Below, piece by piece: positions 22,020 through 33,964 of a stretch of 64,000 nucleotides of DNA. The notes beneath the pieces are model-generated. The model was not told where the DNA came from, ran no database searches, and was given only the letters and a program-made list of their open reading frames with translations. The translations under genes and the position numbers were made by a program. Position 1 is the stretch's first letter; each line of letters opens with the position of its first letter. Source of the DNA: Ziziphus jujuba (Eukaryota; Streptophyta; Magnoliopsida; Rosales; Rhamnaceae); the NCBI RefSeq assembly GCF_031755915.1, contig NC_083380.1:14260001-14324000 (forward strand). Reading direction: 5' to 3'.

Positions 22020-24060
22020 ACTGATGGGGTATCGGTAATTTCCATTTGTCCAATTTTTTCAATTCAAATAATCACAATTCAATCTAACAACTTCGATAAT
22101 GTGTGTTTCCATCAAGAACATGCTAAATATAACTTTATTAATGATCCTGAGCAAAATAATCCATAAAAGGTTTGGAAAAAGTAAAAAAATTACAAACAAA
22201 GTTGATTACGGATGGTCCATCTGTATTACTGATGAAAACCGTTGGTAATCCAATATAGATCTCCATGTAGTTCCTGGAAAAATTACAAACCGTATTCATC
22301 GGTAATTATCGATGTGCCATCGATAATTGACTTTGTTTGTAATTTTGTCACTTTTTCCAAACCTTTTGTGAATTCTTTTGTTCAGGATCATTGATAAAGT
22401 TATATTTAACATGTTCTTTATGGAAACACACATTATCGAAGTTGTCGAATTGAATTATGGTGATTTGCTTTGAAAAAGTTGGACACAAGTAAATTACAGA
22501 GACCTATCGGTAATTACTGATGAAAACCATTGATAGTTTTTTCAGTAAGTGCATGGAGATATATATTGGATTACCAATGGTTTTCATCGATAATTACTAA
22601 TGGTTTGTCGGTAATCGACTTTGTTTGTAATTTTCTCACTTTTTCCAAAACTTTTGTGGATTCTTTTGTTCAGGATCATTAATAAAGTTATATTTAGCAT
22701 GTTTTTGGTAGAAACACACATTATTGAAGTTTTCGGACTAAATTGTGATGATTTGCTTTGAAAAAACTGGACAAATATAAATTATTGATGGCTCATCGAT
22801 AATTACCGATGAAACCCATCTGTAATTTTTCTAGCAAGTACATGGAGACCTATTTGGATTATCGACGGTTTTCATCGCTAATTATTGAGGGGCCGTCGGT
22901 AATCAACTTTGTTTGTAATATTCTCACTTTTTCCAAACCTTTTGTGGATTTTTTTTGTTAAGAATCATTAATAAAGTTATATTTAGCATGCTTTTGGTGA
23001 AAATGCACATTATCGAAGTTGTGGGATTGAATTGTGGTAATTTATTTTGAAAAAATTGAACACATGTAAATTACTGATAGCCCATCAATAAATACCGATA
23101 AAAACCATCGATAATGTTTCCAGCAAATACATGGAGATCTATGTTGGATTATTGACAATTTTCATCAATAATTACCGATAGGCAGTCGGTAATCGATTTT
23201 GTTTGTAATTTTCTCATTTTTTCCAAACCTTTTGTGGATTCTTTTGTTTAGGATCTTTAATAAAGTTATATTTAATATGTTCTTGGTGGAAACATATATT
23301 ATTGAAGTTTTTGAATTGAATAGTAGTGATTTGCTTTGAAAAAATTGGACAAATGTAAATTATTGATAGCTCCCAAGTAATTAGCGATGAAAATCATCGT
23401 AATTTTTCTAGCAAGTACATAGAGACCTACATTTGATTACCGATGATTTTCATTGCTGATTAGCACGGGACCATTAGTAATCAACTTGATTTATAATTTT
23501 CTCACTTTTTTCAAACCTTTTATGGATTGTTTTTGTTCAAGATTATTAATAAAGTTATATTTAGCATGTTCTTGGTAGAAACATATATTATCGAAGTTGT
23601 CGGATTGAATTGTAGTGATTTGCTTTGAAAAAATTGGACAAATGTAAATTAACGATGGCCCATCGGTAATTACCAATGAAAACTGTTGGTAATTTTTTCA
23701 GCAATTACATGGAGACCTATATTAAATTACCGATGGTTTTCATCGATAATTACTGATAGGCCGTTGGTAATCAATTTTGTTTGTAATTTTCTCACTTTTT
23801 CTAAACCTTTTATAGATTCTTTTATTCACTATCATTAATAAAATTATATTTAGCTTGTTCCTTGGCGCATTAAATTGTGGTGATTTGCTTTGAAAGAGTA
23901 GGACAAATGGAAATTACCGACGGATCATCGGTATTACCAATGGTTTCAATATGTAATTTTGCCAACAACTACGTGGAAACCTGTATTAGGTTACCAACAG
24001 TTTTTATCGGTAATATCGATGACCCATCGATAATTGTCGATTCTCAAATTTTACAATTCA
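22020..24060. repeat. tandem array of ~288-base units, one leading unit inverted
   Basis: Six direct units are marked by CTTTGTTTGTAATTTTCTCAC-like sequence at about 22331, 22619, 22907, 23197, 23484 and 23774, spacing 287-290. Each contains GATCATTAATAAAGTTATATTTAGCATG, a GATTTGCTTTGAAAAAATTGG block, and GATGG(C)CCATCGGTAATTACCGATG cores that are self-complementary. One unit at 22020-22290 is the reverse complement. Short ACCGAYGG/CCRTCGGT repeats in both directions recall the subterminal repeats of plant CACTA elements, but no CACTA terminus or transposase was found. No gene is present. Confidence 0.8.
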
Positions 24061-24426
24061 AATCACCATACTCCAATACAAATACAATGATAATGTGAAT
24101 GTGGACAAAAAAAAAAAAAAAAAAGAAGCTTAATGCAACTTTATGTTTAGTTTAATATAATTATTAAGATTAGATATCACAACAAGTGTGCGAATATAAA
24201 TATTTAGACAAACGTATGTATATAGGGTATAAATATAAATATTACCAAAAACACAGTAACCAAAAAAATATATAATGGTGACATATCATTGATTCCATAT
24301 TAAGAGATGCATGATAAAAAGACATTGGAAACATTAACAAAATTCGAATACAATTTTGTATCATACTCGATCTATGTAGTATGCAAATAGAATTATTGTT
24401 AAACTGTTCTTTCTGTTGCATAATTC
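24061..24426. other. AT-rich spacer, no gene seen
   Basis: Contains an A-run of about 20 at 24105-24124. No coding or structural signal was found. Confidence 0.6.
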
Positions 24427-24801
24427 TTATCCTTTATGAAGGGAGTTGTAGATTGTCATAGCAGACGAGAGACAAAGAAGTACAAATTGAATGGGAATAC
24501 ACAATAATTGTTGTTTTTCTTTGACTTCGAAGGCTGGAACGATGTCGTTTAAGACTATCATAGTTGTAATGTTATTCTGTTCTTCGAGGATTCGCAGAAG
24601 GTCAAGCGCTTTGGTATTACCACCGTCATGATCAGGAATATTAACAATAGGGTTATAGACTTCTATCACCCTATTGTTAATATTCTTGAACATGATGGCG
24701 AAAATTCCTAAGTACTCAACCTCCTGAGAATCCTCCATGAACCGAATAACACAACAAGTCAGACCAACTGCAAACGACATTGTTTTGGCCTTGTACGACA
24801 A
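24427..24801 (-). CDS. unidentified ORF, 124 codons at most
   Basis: The frame is open on the minus strand and includes SFAVGLTCCVIRFMEDSQE and NIPDHDGGNTKALDLLRILE, ending with a hydrophobic stretch (LLCIPIQFVLLCLSSAM). The composition looks more gene-like than the surrounding AT-rich DNA, but I do not recognise a family. No splice structure joins it convincingly to the kinase-like fragment at 25473-25780. It may be a decayed exon or chance. Confidence 0.2.
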   Translation of the reverse strand: MSYKAKTMSFAVGLTCCVIRFMEDSQEVEYLGIFAIMFKNINNRVIEVYNPIVNIPDHDGGNTKALDLLRILEEQNNITTMIVLNDIVPAFEVKEKQQLLCIPIQFVLLCLSSAMTIYNSLHKG

Positions 24802-25472
24802 TATTTTGAATACTTATTCTTCTTCTTGTCCGCCAAAGCCTATGGCCCAACCGTCTCCTGGGTCATCCATTTTTTTAATGCATGTCAAGTACAATCTTCA
24901 AATGAGGCCGAAGGACAATGTTGACTTGCCAAATAGATAAAGAATATTATTGTAAGCAATGTAATAATGTCAATCCACGCAAACACTAAATCTTTTTTGG
25001 TTTTAAGTTTTCCCTAAAAATCTTTCAATTTAATTGTGTAGAATTGGCTCAATTTGATCAAAGTATTTTTTTCCTTCTTACTAGCATAACAAATCACGAT
25101 CCTAATAGTAATTTGAAAACAAGAACAAAAATTTCAAAAATGTAGTTTTACTAAATTGGATAACAAATAGGAGAAAGAAGAATTGAAAGCTCAATCCCCA
25201 AATACAGATTGAATTTCTACTAAATACTATTTATGTTGGCTGAACTTCCATTTCAAAACTCACAACTCGGTATACATTCCAAGAATGCAAACTTTTTGAA
25301 GCAACCAGTCAAAAGATAAAACAACACAATAATAAAAACAATATAAATCCATTGCACAATGTGGCGCATCGAAAGCATAACAAGCAGTAGGAGAAGAAAA
25401 AAATTAAAGGTTCGAAATTATAAAGATTTCAATAATATGAAATTGAAAATATCAAAAAATTGAAATATGTAC

Positions 25473-25780
25473 CTGCTAGGGTCAAATTATGCAAAGTGTC
25501 CTTTGGGTTAAGGTCATAAACCACATCTCTCACTTCTTTTTCACAGCACTAACCAATCAGTTTCACCAAGTTTGGATGCCTATTCACTGTAGGATTCATT
25601 AAAAACTGAACTTCTTCCTGCAAAATTTATAGAACCAAACTAAAACAATTCACTACAACCTACCAAATCCATACATATTCTCTCAAAAAATTAATGGAAA
25701 AATAAAAATAATAAGGAATTGTAAGACTTACTTTAACCATCCAACACTGGTCATGATCAACAAAAGGCCATGCAATTTGC
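25473..25780 (-). pseudogene. protein-kinase-like exon fragment
   Basis: On the minus strand an exon-like block (25617 down to 25473) is bounded by TTTTGCAG and a GTACAT donor. It encodes EEVQFLMNPTVNRHPNLVKL, then IG, a stop, and CCEKEVRDVVYDLNPKDTLH. The HPNLVKLIG-x-CCE pattern is typical of kinase subdomains IV-V. The stop falls where a tyrosine is usual. An upstream partial exon ending at 25732 reads VDHDQCWMVK before a GTAAG donor. The glycine loop, HRD and DFG motifs were not found nearby, so this is a fragment. Confidence 0.6.
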
Positions 25781-26048
25781 TCGTGAAACAACATGAGCAG
25801 CATGATTGTTTTTTATATCAACGAAGAAGAAAATTACAAGAAAATTTAAAGTCCATTTCATAGTCCTCTCCATATTAAAACAAGAATCTGATTCACCACC
25901 ATAATAAACCCAGAAAGGTAGCTATTGGATGGTAGGAAAATGGAGAATAATACACTAATGAGTCTATCAAAGTCAGAATTTTAACCACTAGTAAAAAAGC
26001 ACAAGTGGCAAAGTCACAGAGAAAAGTTTTCTTTTCTTTTTTTTTTTT

Positions 26049-26283
26049 TCAAGATCCCCAGTTAGAGAACAGTGCTTCCCATATCTTTGTAAAAACTAAA
26101 ACGCTGACCTTATGATGATGGTGTGAATTCAGTGACAGAAAACATGGCAAAAGCTGCTCAAGATCTTTAGCCGAGAAGATCTGTTTTTCCACTATCATTT
26201 CCACCATTGATGTCCTAAAATCGCTGTGGGGATCATTGGATTTCTTCACCACCGCAAAGCTTCCTTTCACTTTCCCTTGTAAG
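26049..26283 (-). pseudogene. OVATE-family (OFP) C-terminal domain fragment
   Basis: The minus-strand peptide contains KGSFAVVKKSNDPHSDFRTS, MVEMIVEKQIFSAKDLEQLL, CFLSLNSHHHH and FTKIWEALF. This is the about 70-residue OVATE domain of plant transcriptional repressors that control organ shape and secondary growth. The N-terminal three-quarters usual in the family is missing: upstream the frame runs about 25 codons and then hits a stop without an ATG. It ends NWGS and a stop shortly after the domain. It is most likely a captured or decayed fragment, though a short expressed exon is not excluded. Confidence 0.75.
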
Positions 26284-26443
26284 GGCGAAATAAAAGTTTC
26301 ACGAAAAAGTAAACCCTTGTTTTTGATAACAATGATACTTTAGGAACATTGAAAACAAAGAGGGCAAAATAAAAAGTTTCACGAATTGGTGGGTATATAT
26401 CTTCAAGGCCTTTCCAACAGGCGCAATGAACCAAATTTCCCAT

Positions 26444-27010
26444 GGAACAATGTTATTTTCATCTTAGATTTGATCCACTCATAAATCTCACCCTTTCTTA
26501 TGAGATATATTGAAGATTGTCACATTTTCAATTAAATTTTGATTTTTAAATCATTATTTAGGATGTCATTAATATATATATTTTTTAAATAACCATCCAA
26601 ATTCGAAACCTCATTATTTTTGAATATATAGATACAGACATATATATATATATATAAAATTATTTATATGATTTGTCAAGTCACTGTATCGTTACCTTGT
26701 CCATTCCGTATGGCCAATCGGCCCGACCAATCCTAGTCTGAAATCTAAAGACCAATTTGTCTTTGGCCCAAGTTGGATCCCCACCTTAGCCCTGTTACAG
26801 GCCAATATGGGCCTCCCCAATTGGAAACGCCTTGGGTTGATAAATCCATCTCAGCCCTCAAATAAACTTCTTAACAGAACAACGTTATTTTCATCTCAGA
26901 TATGATAATCTCATAAATGTCACCGTTTTTAATGAGAGATATATTGACATAGAAGTATTATAGATGGTCACATTCACAAGTAGGTTTTTATTTTTAAATC
27001 ATTACTTAAA
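26444..27010 (+). repeat. direct duplication, period about 432
   Basis: The block AACAATGTTATTTTCATCTYAG through GAGATATATTGA and TTTTTAAATCATTA occurs at about 26444-26570 and again at 26876-27010, with the dispersed repeat 26707-26885 between. It looks like local duplication of non-coding DNA. Confidence 0.6.
26707..26885. repeat. dispersed repeat, copy 2
   Basis: Same orientation as 19870-20047, with an estimated 75-80% identity by eye. No terminal inverted repeats, target duplication or coding region was seen. Confidence 0.65.
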
Positions 27011-27887
27011 ATATTATTTATAAATTTTTCAAATAACGATCCAAGTGGGAATCCACTCATTTTTAATATATAAAAAGTATATATTATTCTTAAGATTTAT
27101 CATGTTATTATATCCTCCTACTATTATAAATTGGAAGATAATTATAAAAACAATTATATAAGAGCGTATTATAAACCAATATATTTAATAAATTTATTTT
27201 GAAAAATTATCCTGACCCTTAAATAAAATACACCTCATGAATAAGCGACGGAAAACTAGATAATTATTATAAAAAAAAAAAAAAAAAAAAAAAAGGAAAG
27301 CTAGGTAATATCATGCTGAAACAAATTATAAGACGCACCTATTCAAGAGCCAATATGATACTTTCAATATATATATATATATATATGTATATAAAAGAGA
27401 TCTGGTAAACTCTGTCCTTTTATAATTAGCCCCGCTAGTGAAGACAGAAGAGGTATTATAAAACAAAAGAAATTCTTACAATTTGCCGAGTTTTCCGAAA
27501 CAGCCTAATGGCCAAACTGTTTTTTGCTATCCCCACACCTTTAATATAAATAAGAAAAAGGGTTAGCAAGTAAATTGAGCATTTGAAGAGAAAACAAATA
27601 AATAAATAATGAAAGACAAAGAATTTTAATCTTATGAAGCTTCCAATGATACATTCCATATCATCTCCATTAAATAGTTCCCCAAAAAAAAAAAAAAAGG
27701 ACATGATCATGATGGATGTCAACTCAAGGAAAGCATACTAGCGTAATTAAGCAGAAGCATTTGTCACAGCATCCATATTATGAAAATCCAAATAATTCAA
27801 ATAAGCCCTGCATCTCAATTTGGAGAGAAGAAGGAATTAGGTACAAGCTGTTCCTAGTGAGCAAACCAAACCTAAAAAACAGCTTTT
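27011..27887. other. 3' flank of the minus-strand SABATH gene, no other gene
   Basis: AT-rich DNA with an A-run of about 23 at 27272-27294 and a TA run at 27369-27386. Only short, low-complexity ORFs are present. Confidence 0.6.
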
Positions 27888-29708
27888 TCATTTACGTTTG
27901 AGTAAAAGAAATAGAACAACTGGTTTATTTGGTTGATTGGTAGAAAAAATTTCTTCAAATTTCTTGCAATACAAATCAAAAAGCTTGTCAAAGTCAATCT
28001 CATCTCCAAAATGTTGCTTTATCAAATCCTCAAGACCAGCTCTAAGTCCAGAGGAGTGGAGTCTAGATGGTGGGTTTTCCTTGGTTAGGCTCTCCATTAT
28101 TTCTATGCTGAAATATCCATTTTGGTCCACAATTGCTTCTGCTTGCTGGAAAGTTGCATTGTACAATGGTACGTTGAAGGAATCAACTTTCTCTTCACTT
28201 ATCATACCCTGTTTCAAGAAATTAGCAACGCAAAAAAAAAGGGATACAGAAAAAGTTAGAACCATCCAATTGCATGAAATTACTTTCTTCCCTTCCCCCA
28301 CCCTCCCCAAACCCAAAACCAAAAACCAAAAAAAAGAAAAAAAAGTTGCCTCTACTATTTATCTCAATTTATACTTAGTAATATATGTTTTAATAAAAGC
28401 ACCTAATATGTAAACATAGTTTAATTAGCTGGCAATTTGTACTCATGAAATCTTGAGATCCGGATCTTTTATCGCTTCTTTCCTGTCCCCATCCATATCT
28501 ACTATTGTTACCTCATTTAAAAAAATATCTACAAGGAAGTAACATAAATTGACAAAAATAATAATTGGATTTTATAATAAGTTGGGATTCTATCATTAAT
28601 CAGACAATATGTAAATAGAAAAATAAGAATAGAAGGTCTCCATACTATAATGGATATATAGTAGCTAATTAGACTTATCCTAGCCTCTTTTTGTCATATA
28701 ATTTCAGTTTATCAATTATGCTAGATCTTAGATCAAACTTAGATTTGTTTTGGCTTGTGGGAAGGAGTTAATTTGTTTACCTTTTTGGCCAATTCCATGA
28801 AGCAAGACCCAAGCAGTTCTGTAATCTTGTTGAAAAATAGTTCAGAATGGGGAGTTTCATTGGGGCAAGCTGGCACTAGAAGGGCCATTAATCCTCCATG
28901 GACAATCTCTTGAGCTCTTGCATTTAGAAACCTCTCCATATCCTTGACATATTGAGCTTCGTAAGATTTTACAACTTCAATTGGAGAATTTGAGTAGTGG
29001 ATCCTCCCTTTGTTCCAAGCAGGGGAGTTTTTGTCCAATACCTCTTTAGGCACTCTAGAAAGCCAATGGACAGCATGGGAAGAATAGACAAAGTGTAGAG
29101 AGGAACTTGGAAACAAGCGACCATGGAAAGAACCAGGTACACCGGTTGCATAGTATCTTCTCTCAGGAGGAAGGGATGAGAAAAGCTGGTTGAAATCATT
29201 GGAGATATGATCATTAAAGAAGACTTGGAACTCAGGAAGATGATGATTAAGTCCTTGGCTTTTGTACTTGTCCTCCACAGAATCAACTATGTTTTCCACT
29301 GCTAAGAATGTATTGGGTCCAACTGAGCACCCCAAATCCGCCAATCTAAAGGTGTTTGATGAGGATGAAATGTTGTTGAGATAAAGTTTCTCAGCAATTC
29401 CCTTGTTTATCAGTTCTCTAGCAGCCTCTGTATCTTTTCTCTACATAATACAACATATTGCTACTGTAAATTATTGCCAAAGCAAAATGAAAGAAAAGAC
29501 CAATTTTGATTTTAACGTGTAAACACATTAAAAAAAAAAAATAATAATAATAAAAAGATGAGTAATTGGGGTTTGAAGTTAGCTATGAAATATATTAAAG
29601 AGTGAATTATATGTATATGAAGAGAGATTTCACCTGAAAGGTGGAGTTTCTGGTGTAGCTATACAAGCCAGATCCACCATTCATTGGAAATGCTTCATGT
29701 TCTGCCAT
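27888..29708 (-). CDS. SABATH carboxyl methyltransferase, intact, 351 aa
   Basis: Three exons on the minus strand: 29634-29708 (25 codons), 28781-29440 (220 codons) and 27888-28208 (106 codons plus TGA), with GT-AG introns of 193 and 572 bases, both phase 0. The family transfers methyl from SAM to a carboxyl group of a small acid. Visible residues: SYTRNSTFQ with Gln25 at the acceptor carboxylate position; the SAM-binding loop DLGCSVGPNT from residue 60; NDHISNDFN; VPGSFHGRLFP; and the pocket pair His150-Trp151 (AVHWLSRVP). The C-terminus is LFLLLKRK. The length is slightly under the usual 360-380. A TATA box lies about 80 bases upstream. It is the sister of the dead copy at 18246-19522. The substrate is unknown; the His-Trp pair argues against a standard salicylate enzyme. 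Confidence 0.93.
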
Positions 29709-29787
29709 CTCTCTCTCTCTATCTCTCTCTAAATCTTAGTTGCTTAGTTCGTTTTGTTTCTCTGATTCAAGTTCAACAATCAGAACG

Positions 29788-29797
29788 ATATATATAG
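29788..29797 (-). promoter_or_regulatory. TATA box of the minus-strand SABATH gene
   Basis: On the minus strand the sequence reads CTATATATATC about 80 bases before the ATG, followed by a CT-rich leader (AGAGAGATAGAGAGAG on the plus strand). This is a normal plant core-promoter layout. Confidence 0.55.
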
Positions 29798-31128
29798 TCC
29801 ATAGACAATCCAACGAGGCCAAGAAAAATCCTAAAAGAGCAAGGGGATAAAACATTTACCAGCCAAGCCACCTAAAAAGGAGAATATAATATATCGTCAG
29901 CTACAAAGAAAAATGAAAAGTCCTAGGCTAAAGGCCTTATCTGAATTCTGGGTTAATTGAATCCAACCTTGTTTGAGTCTGTTTAGGTCCATCAAAATCA
30001 CGGGCATTTTCATAAAACAAACAAAGACCTTTAGCTGATAATGATGAAGACAAAACCAGGTCACTTGTTTTGAAAATTTATTTGGTCACTTTTAGAGGCT
30101 ATACATATATACACACGTATGGTCAGGCCATATATATATTATACACTATCAAACTTAAATCATGTTCAAAATTTTAAATTTTTAAATTGTATTAAAAGCT
30201 AAAATTTGAAATTATATTTATTAATCAACGATAATATTTTTTCAAAATAAAAATTTAATATATTACTAAATTATTATTTAAAAATTTTTTAAATTTTAAA
30301 TTTTAAATATTGATGTGATTTAATATTATAATATTGCTTATGCTAGCTTCACTCTATATTAATAATGCTCAAGTGTCCTCAAAATGGCCATACATGATCA
30401 TTTTTAGCTAGATCCTTTAGACCAAATAAATAAATCTTCAAAATTTCTACAAATGTGATTGCACAATTTGATTACGAAAAGAAAAGAAATAATCGGATTT
30501 CCACTAACAAAGATACAAATAAAAAAAATTGAAAAGGAAAAAAGAGAGAGATATTGATTTAATCTACTGGCATTAGAGCCAAAAGATATATTTGCTATCT
30601 ATCAGTTAGTACCAAATTGCGACTAGAAAAGCTAAAAATTTCAGTAGCTATCTTTTTCATCTTCCATCGATTTTTCTCGTCAGCCAAACATATCTCAAAC
30701 AAATTTAAGCAAAACAAACGCATAACACTGAGGAATAAGCGACTAGAAAATTCCAAAAAGAAAATTACTTGAAAGAGATGTAATTCGAGACCTGCAGTGG
30801 CTTTTCGTTCGTCTTGGTGGAGATGGAGACAGCCGATGCCTTTCGGTTCGCATTGGATTTAAGGGATAAGATGCCTGATTAAGCTTTGGTTGAGAAAAAA
30901 ACGGGGTTTTTAGTCTGAACGGTTAGTTTTAGACAAACAAATTTAATTTACGTCAAAATGTTTTTTTAAAAAAATAAAAATAAACAAAACAAGTTAGGAC
31001 GCTTTTGATAAGCTACTCGGCATCGTCTTGGTGTATATGTGTTTGTATATAAATTTTATAAAGTTAAAAAATAAAATATAAATTAAATTTTATTCCAACT
31101 TATTTGCATCATATCTGAACACTTTATT
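29798..31128. other. intergenic DNA, no gene seen
   Basis: AT-rich, with no supported ORF or element border. A short GC-richer stretch at 30780-30910 has no coding signal. Confidence 0.6.
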
Positions 31129-31140
31129 AGCATAATCATT

Positions 31141-31878
31141 AATATCTTTGAACGTGAGAGGTTTGCTTGGACGACTTGGTCTCTGTGGAACAGGAGAAAT
31201 GCTTTTTTTCATGGAAAATTAGTCAACCCAGATATTATTTTTTTGGACTCTATCACTCGTCTTCATATTGAATACAAAGAGGCTTTGGTGATTTCGGTGC
31301 AAAGTAGTCTTTCACGTGATAAACAGTACTGGGTACTACCACAAGGAGATAATTTTAAAGTCAATGTTGATGCTTCGCTCAGTCCAGGCAATTCTAAGAT
31401 AGGGGTGGGAATTATTGTAAGGAATACAGTTGGAGAGCTTATGGGGGCTCTAGCTAAACCTCTAGAAGCAGTTCATTCTGTGCTACATCATACATGCATA
31501 GCTTGTTGGAATTCGAGAAGCTGTTGTTGTTTGCAGGGAGGCTGGCTTTGATGGCTGTGAAATTGCTGGTGACTGCCTCAATGCGGTTATTCTGGTGACT
31601 TCTGCTGCAGATGGTGATGGCTTAGATCCATCCTGTTTTCTGATAGAAGAAATAAAACGACTGCTTTCTGCTTATGCAACGTTGACGTCCTCTTTTAATC
31701 ATAGAGAAACTAACATGGCTGCACATTGTTTTGCAAAATATGCAAACAGTTTATCAGTTTATGAATCTTGGCTTGAGGTTGGCCCTACGTGGCTAAATCA
31801 TGTCCTCCAAGCTGATATTTGTAATAGGTTTAATTAATTAATAAAAGTTTTCCGTTCGTACTCAAAAAAAAAAAAAAA
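31141..31878 (+). mobile_element. 5'-truncated LINE (RNase H end) with target duplication
   Basis: It encodes the tail of a plant LINE ORF2: WTSLWNRRNAFFHGK-like sequence near 31165-31215, then an RNase H with FKVNVDASLSPGNSKIGVG (about 31353-31410) and ETNMAAHCFAKYAN near 31700-31750. A frameshift separates the two halves. It ends in a poly-A run (31864-31879) and is flanked by AGCATAATCATT (31129-31140) and AGCATAATTATT (31879-31890). This is a standard target-primed insertion, old enough for one mismatch in the repeats. Confidence 0.85.
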
Positions 31879-31890
31879 AGCATAATTATT

Positions 31891-32354
31891 GTGTATATAT
31901 ATATATATATATATGCTAGGCCCGCATTGTTGTTATTATTTATTAATTTAAAAAACAATGTAAAGAAAATTAAGACAAATTCATAAACTGTTGTTATTAT
32001 TTTTTTTTTTTAATTTTATGTTTGGCCATAAATTGGATTGTGTGTGGACGCGGATTGGTAGTATGTCTGTGCCATGTCTTAATCAAATTGTACTATAATT
32101 TAACTGTACCGCCAAGAGGATGAACATATTAATTATTCTTGTTTAATTGTTAATTTGTGGAGACAACTTAGTCTAAAAGTTATTTCTTTTTCCTGACAAT
32201 AATCGAAATTTAAAACTAATATCTCGTATACGACAATACTGTATGGTATTAGAATTGACCATAGAATAATTTATACATAAAACTTTTGAAAGATTATACA
32301 ATCTTTGAAACTAGAATATTGTAATATAATAAAAGGTTGGTCTCTAAATTATAT
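31891..32354. other. intergenic DNA, no gene seen
   Basis: Contains a TA run at 31896-31915. The stretch ACCATAGAATAATTTATACATRAAA near 32258-32285 is shared with promoters of the plus-strand SABATH genes (about 38795, 44650, 52870). Confidence 0.6.
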
Positions 32355-32463
32355 GGTTAATCAGACTTTGATTCCTGAATTATTTTTTTTCTGATTTTCC
32401 CTCGGTATGGTCAATTTTCTATTTTCTGCAAATGCCTCTTCGAAACAAGTAACATGTGCTATG

Positions 32464-32586
32464 CACGTGAGCGGTTACAGAGTTGGAGGGGCATTGAGTG
32501 TCTTTTTATCTCTTGAAGGGTATTGTTGTACACGTGGGTGTCTTCTTTCTCACGGGTTATTTTGATTTATTTGGTCTTCTCACGTG
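32464..32586. promoter_or_regulatory. cluster of three G-box cores
   Basis: CACGTG occurs at 32464-32469, 32531-32536 and 32581-32586. Two of the three are kept in copy 1 (9397 and 9514). G-boxes bind bZIP and bHLH factors, including those of jasmonate signalling. Three in 123 bases of AT-rich DNA is notable, but the distance to the nearest gene start (over 3 kb, and that gene is dead) makes function doubtful. Confidence 0.4.
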
Positions 32587-33638
32587 GGTGTTACTCAGCT
32601 TGCCTTCATTTTAGCTACATGGTCTCCAAGAAGGAGTACATCTGCACAATCCACTGATGATTATTGCTTTCCAAGGAAAAGTAAAAATTGCATGGTCCTG
32701 AGTCTATTAATTCCCTAGACACAATATTATATATATATATATATATATTTATCATATCATATGGATCTTATATATAGATGTAATATAAGGTTATGTCTAG
32801 AACTTATTCTATGGAGGGATGCCATATAAGATTGTGGCTAGAACTTGGCATTTCTATATTCATGGAATTTTTTGCATGTAAGTAATGTCAAAATTTAATC
32901 TCCTGTTTTTTATTTTTTATTTTTTGTTTTGATCCCATTTTGCTGCTTGATTTTGGATTTTTTTTTTTTTCTGCGGTAGGAAAATGCTTGAATCTTTAAT
33001 GCGTTTTTGTTGTGTATTTTGGATTTTATACTGTGGGTTTGTTGTGGATTCGGGTTTTGGGATATTGAGTTTTCGAATTTTTTTTTTTTTTTTTTTTTTT
33101 AGGTGTGTTTTAAACTTGACTTTGGTTTGACTCCGTTTTGACCAGTTGATGCATAAGGTTTTGTAGTACGGATCTGTTACATGCTGAATTGTTTTGTTTT
33201 TTTTCAAATTTAACTGCTATGAACTATGTTTTCCTTTGATTTATAAGTTGATTTTTTACTTCCTCTTGGCTTTTCTGTTAATTTGATGTAAAGGATGATG
33301 ATGGGGAAAATTTTAAAATCCCGTAGCAAATCTAACATTCCTTCTTTTTTCTTTTTTTTTTTTAATTTTTCTTTTTTTCCTTTCATTTTGGTAATATCAA
33401 TGTTTTAGTGGAAAAAAATGGATTGTGCTCGTAGGGAACACTCACAAAGCGATGGAACCCACATGTGTAAGATCAATCCTTCTGTGAGAGAGGGAAGTTG
33501 TACTCCCAGACACAAGAAATTTGTCCATTTTGTTGGGTTCATAAGTTAGTTGGCCTTTTCTTTTCTTTTTTTCGGTTTTTTTTTTTTTTTTCCTTTCTCT
33601 TTTTTTGGGTTAAAAAGTTAGTTAGCATTTTTTATTCA

Positions 33639-33643
33639 TTTTT

Positions 33644-33674
<31 letters not shown>

Positions 33675-33680
33675 GGGGGG
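33639..33680 (+). repeat. T15-G27 homopolymer junction
   Basis: A run of about 15 T is followed directly by 27 G. The paralogous position in copy 1 (about 10578) has only poly-T followed by CTGTGTGAGG. The G-run is therefore specific to this copy; see findings. Confidence 0.9.
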
Positions 33681-33964
33681 TTGCGCGAGGTCTTAGGCTG
33701 GCTCACGTATTAGTATAAATTATTTCATTTCAGGTCTCGTTCATACCTTTACAAGTCATTCAGTACTTGGTTTCACTTGATGAAGAGTGGATGGAAACCA
33801 TAACATCTGAAGTTAGGTAATTAATTCCTTTACTGAATTACAGGTTGACATTTGACGGAACCTGCCACTTTGTGTTACGTTTTTAACAGAAGATGCATAA
33901 AAAGGACTAACTGAGATGCATTCACTGAAAATTAAGTATAAAAAAAAAGAGTATCAAAGTGAGG

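Noticed and set aside
22020..24060. CRISPR-like array
   Set aside because: The repeats are about 288 bases long with no short spacers, and the sequence is clearly from a plant nucleus.
24427..25780. A single kinase gene joining the unidentified ORF and the kinase-like exon
   Set aside because: No kinase catalytic motifs occur in the ORF at 24427-24801, and the exon between has an in-frame stop.
33498..33713. 71-codon ORF
   Set aside because: A translation of poly-T and poly-G tracts only.
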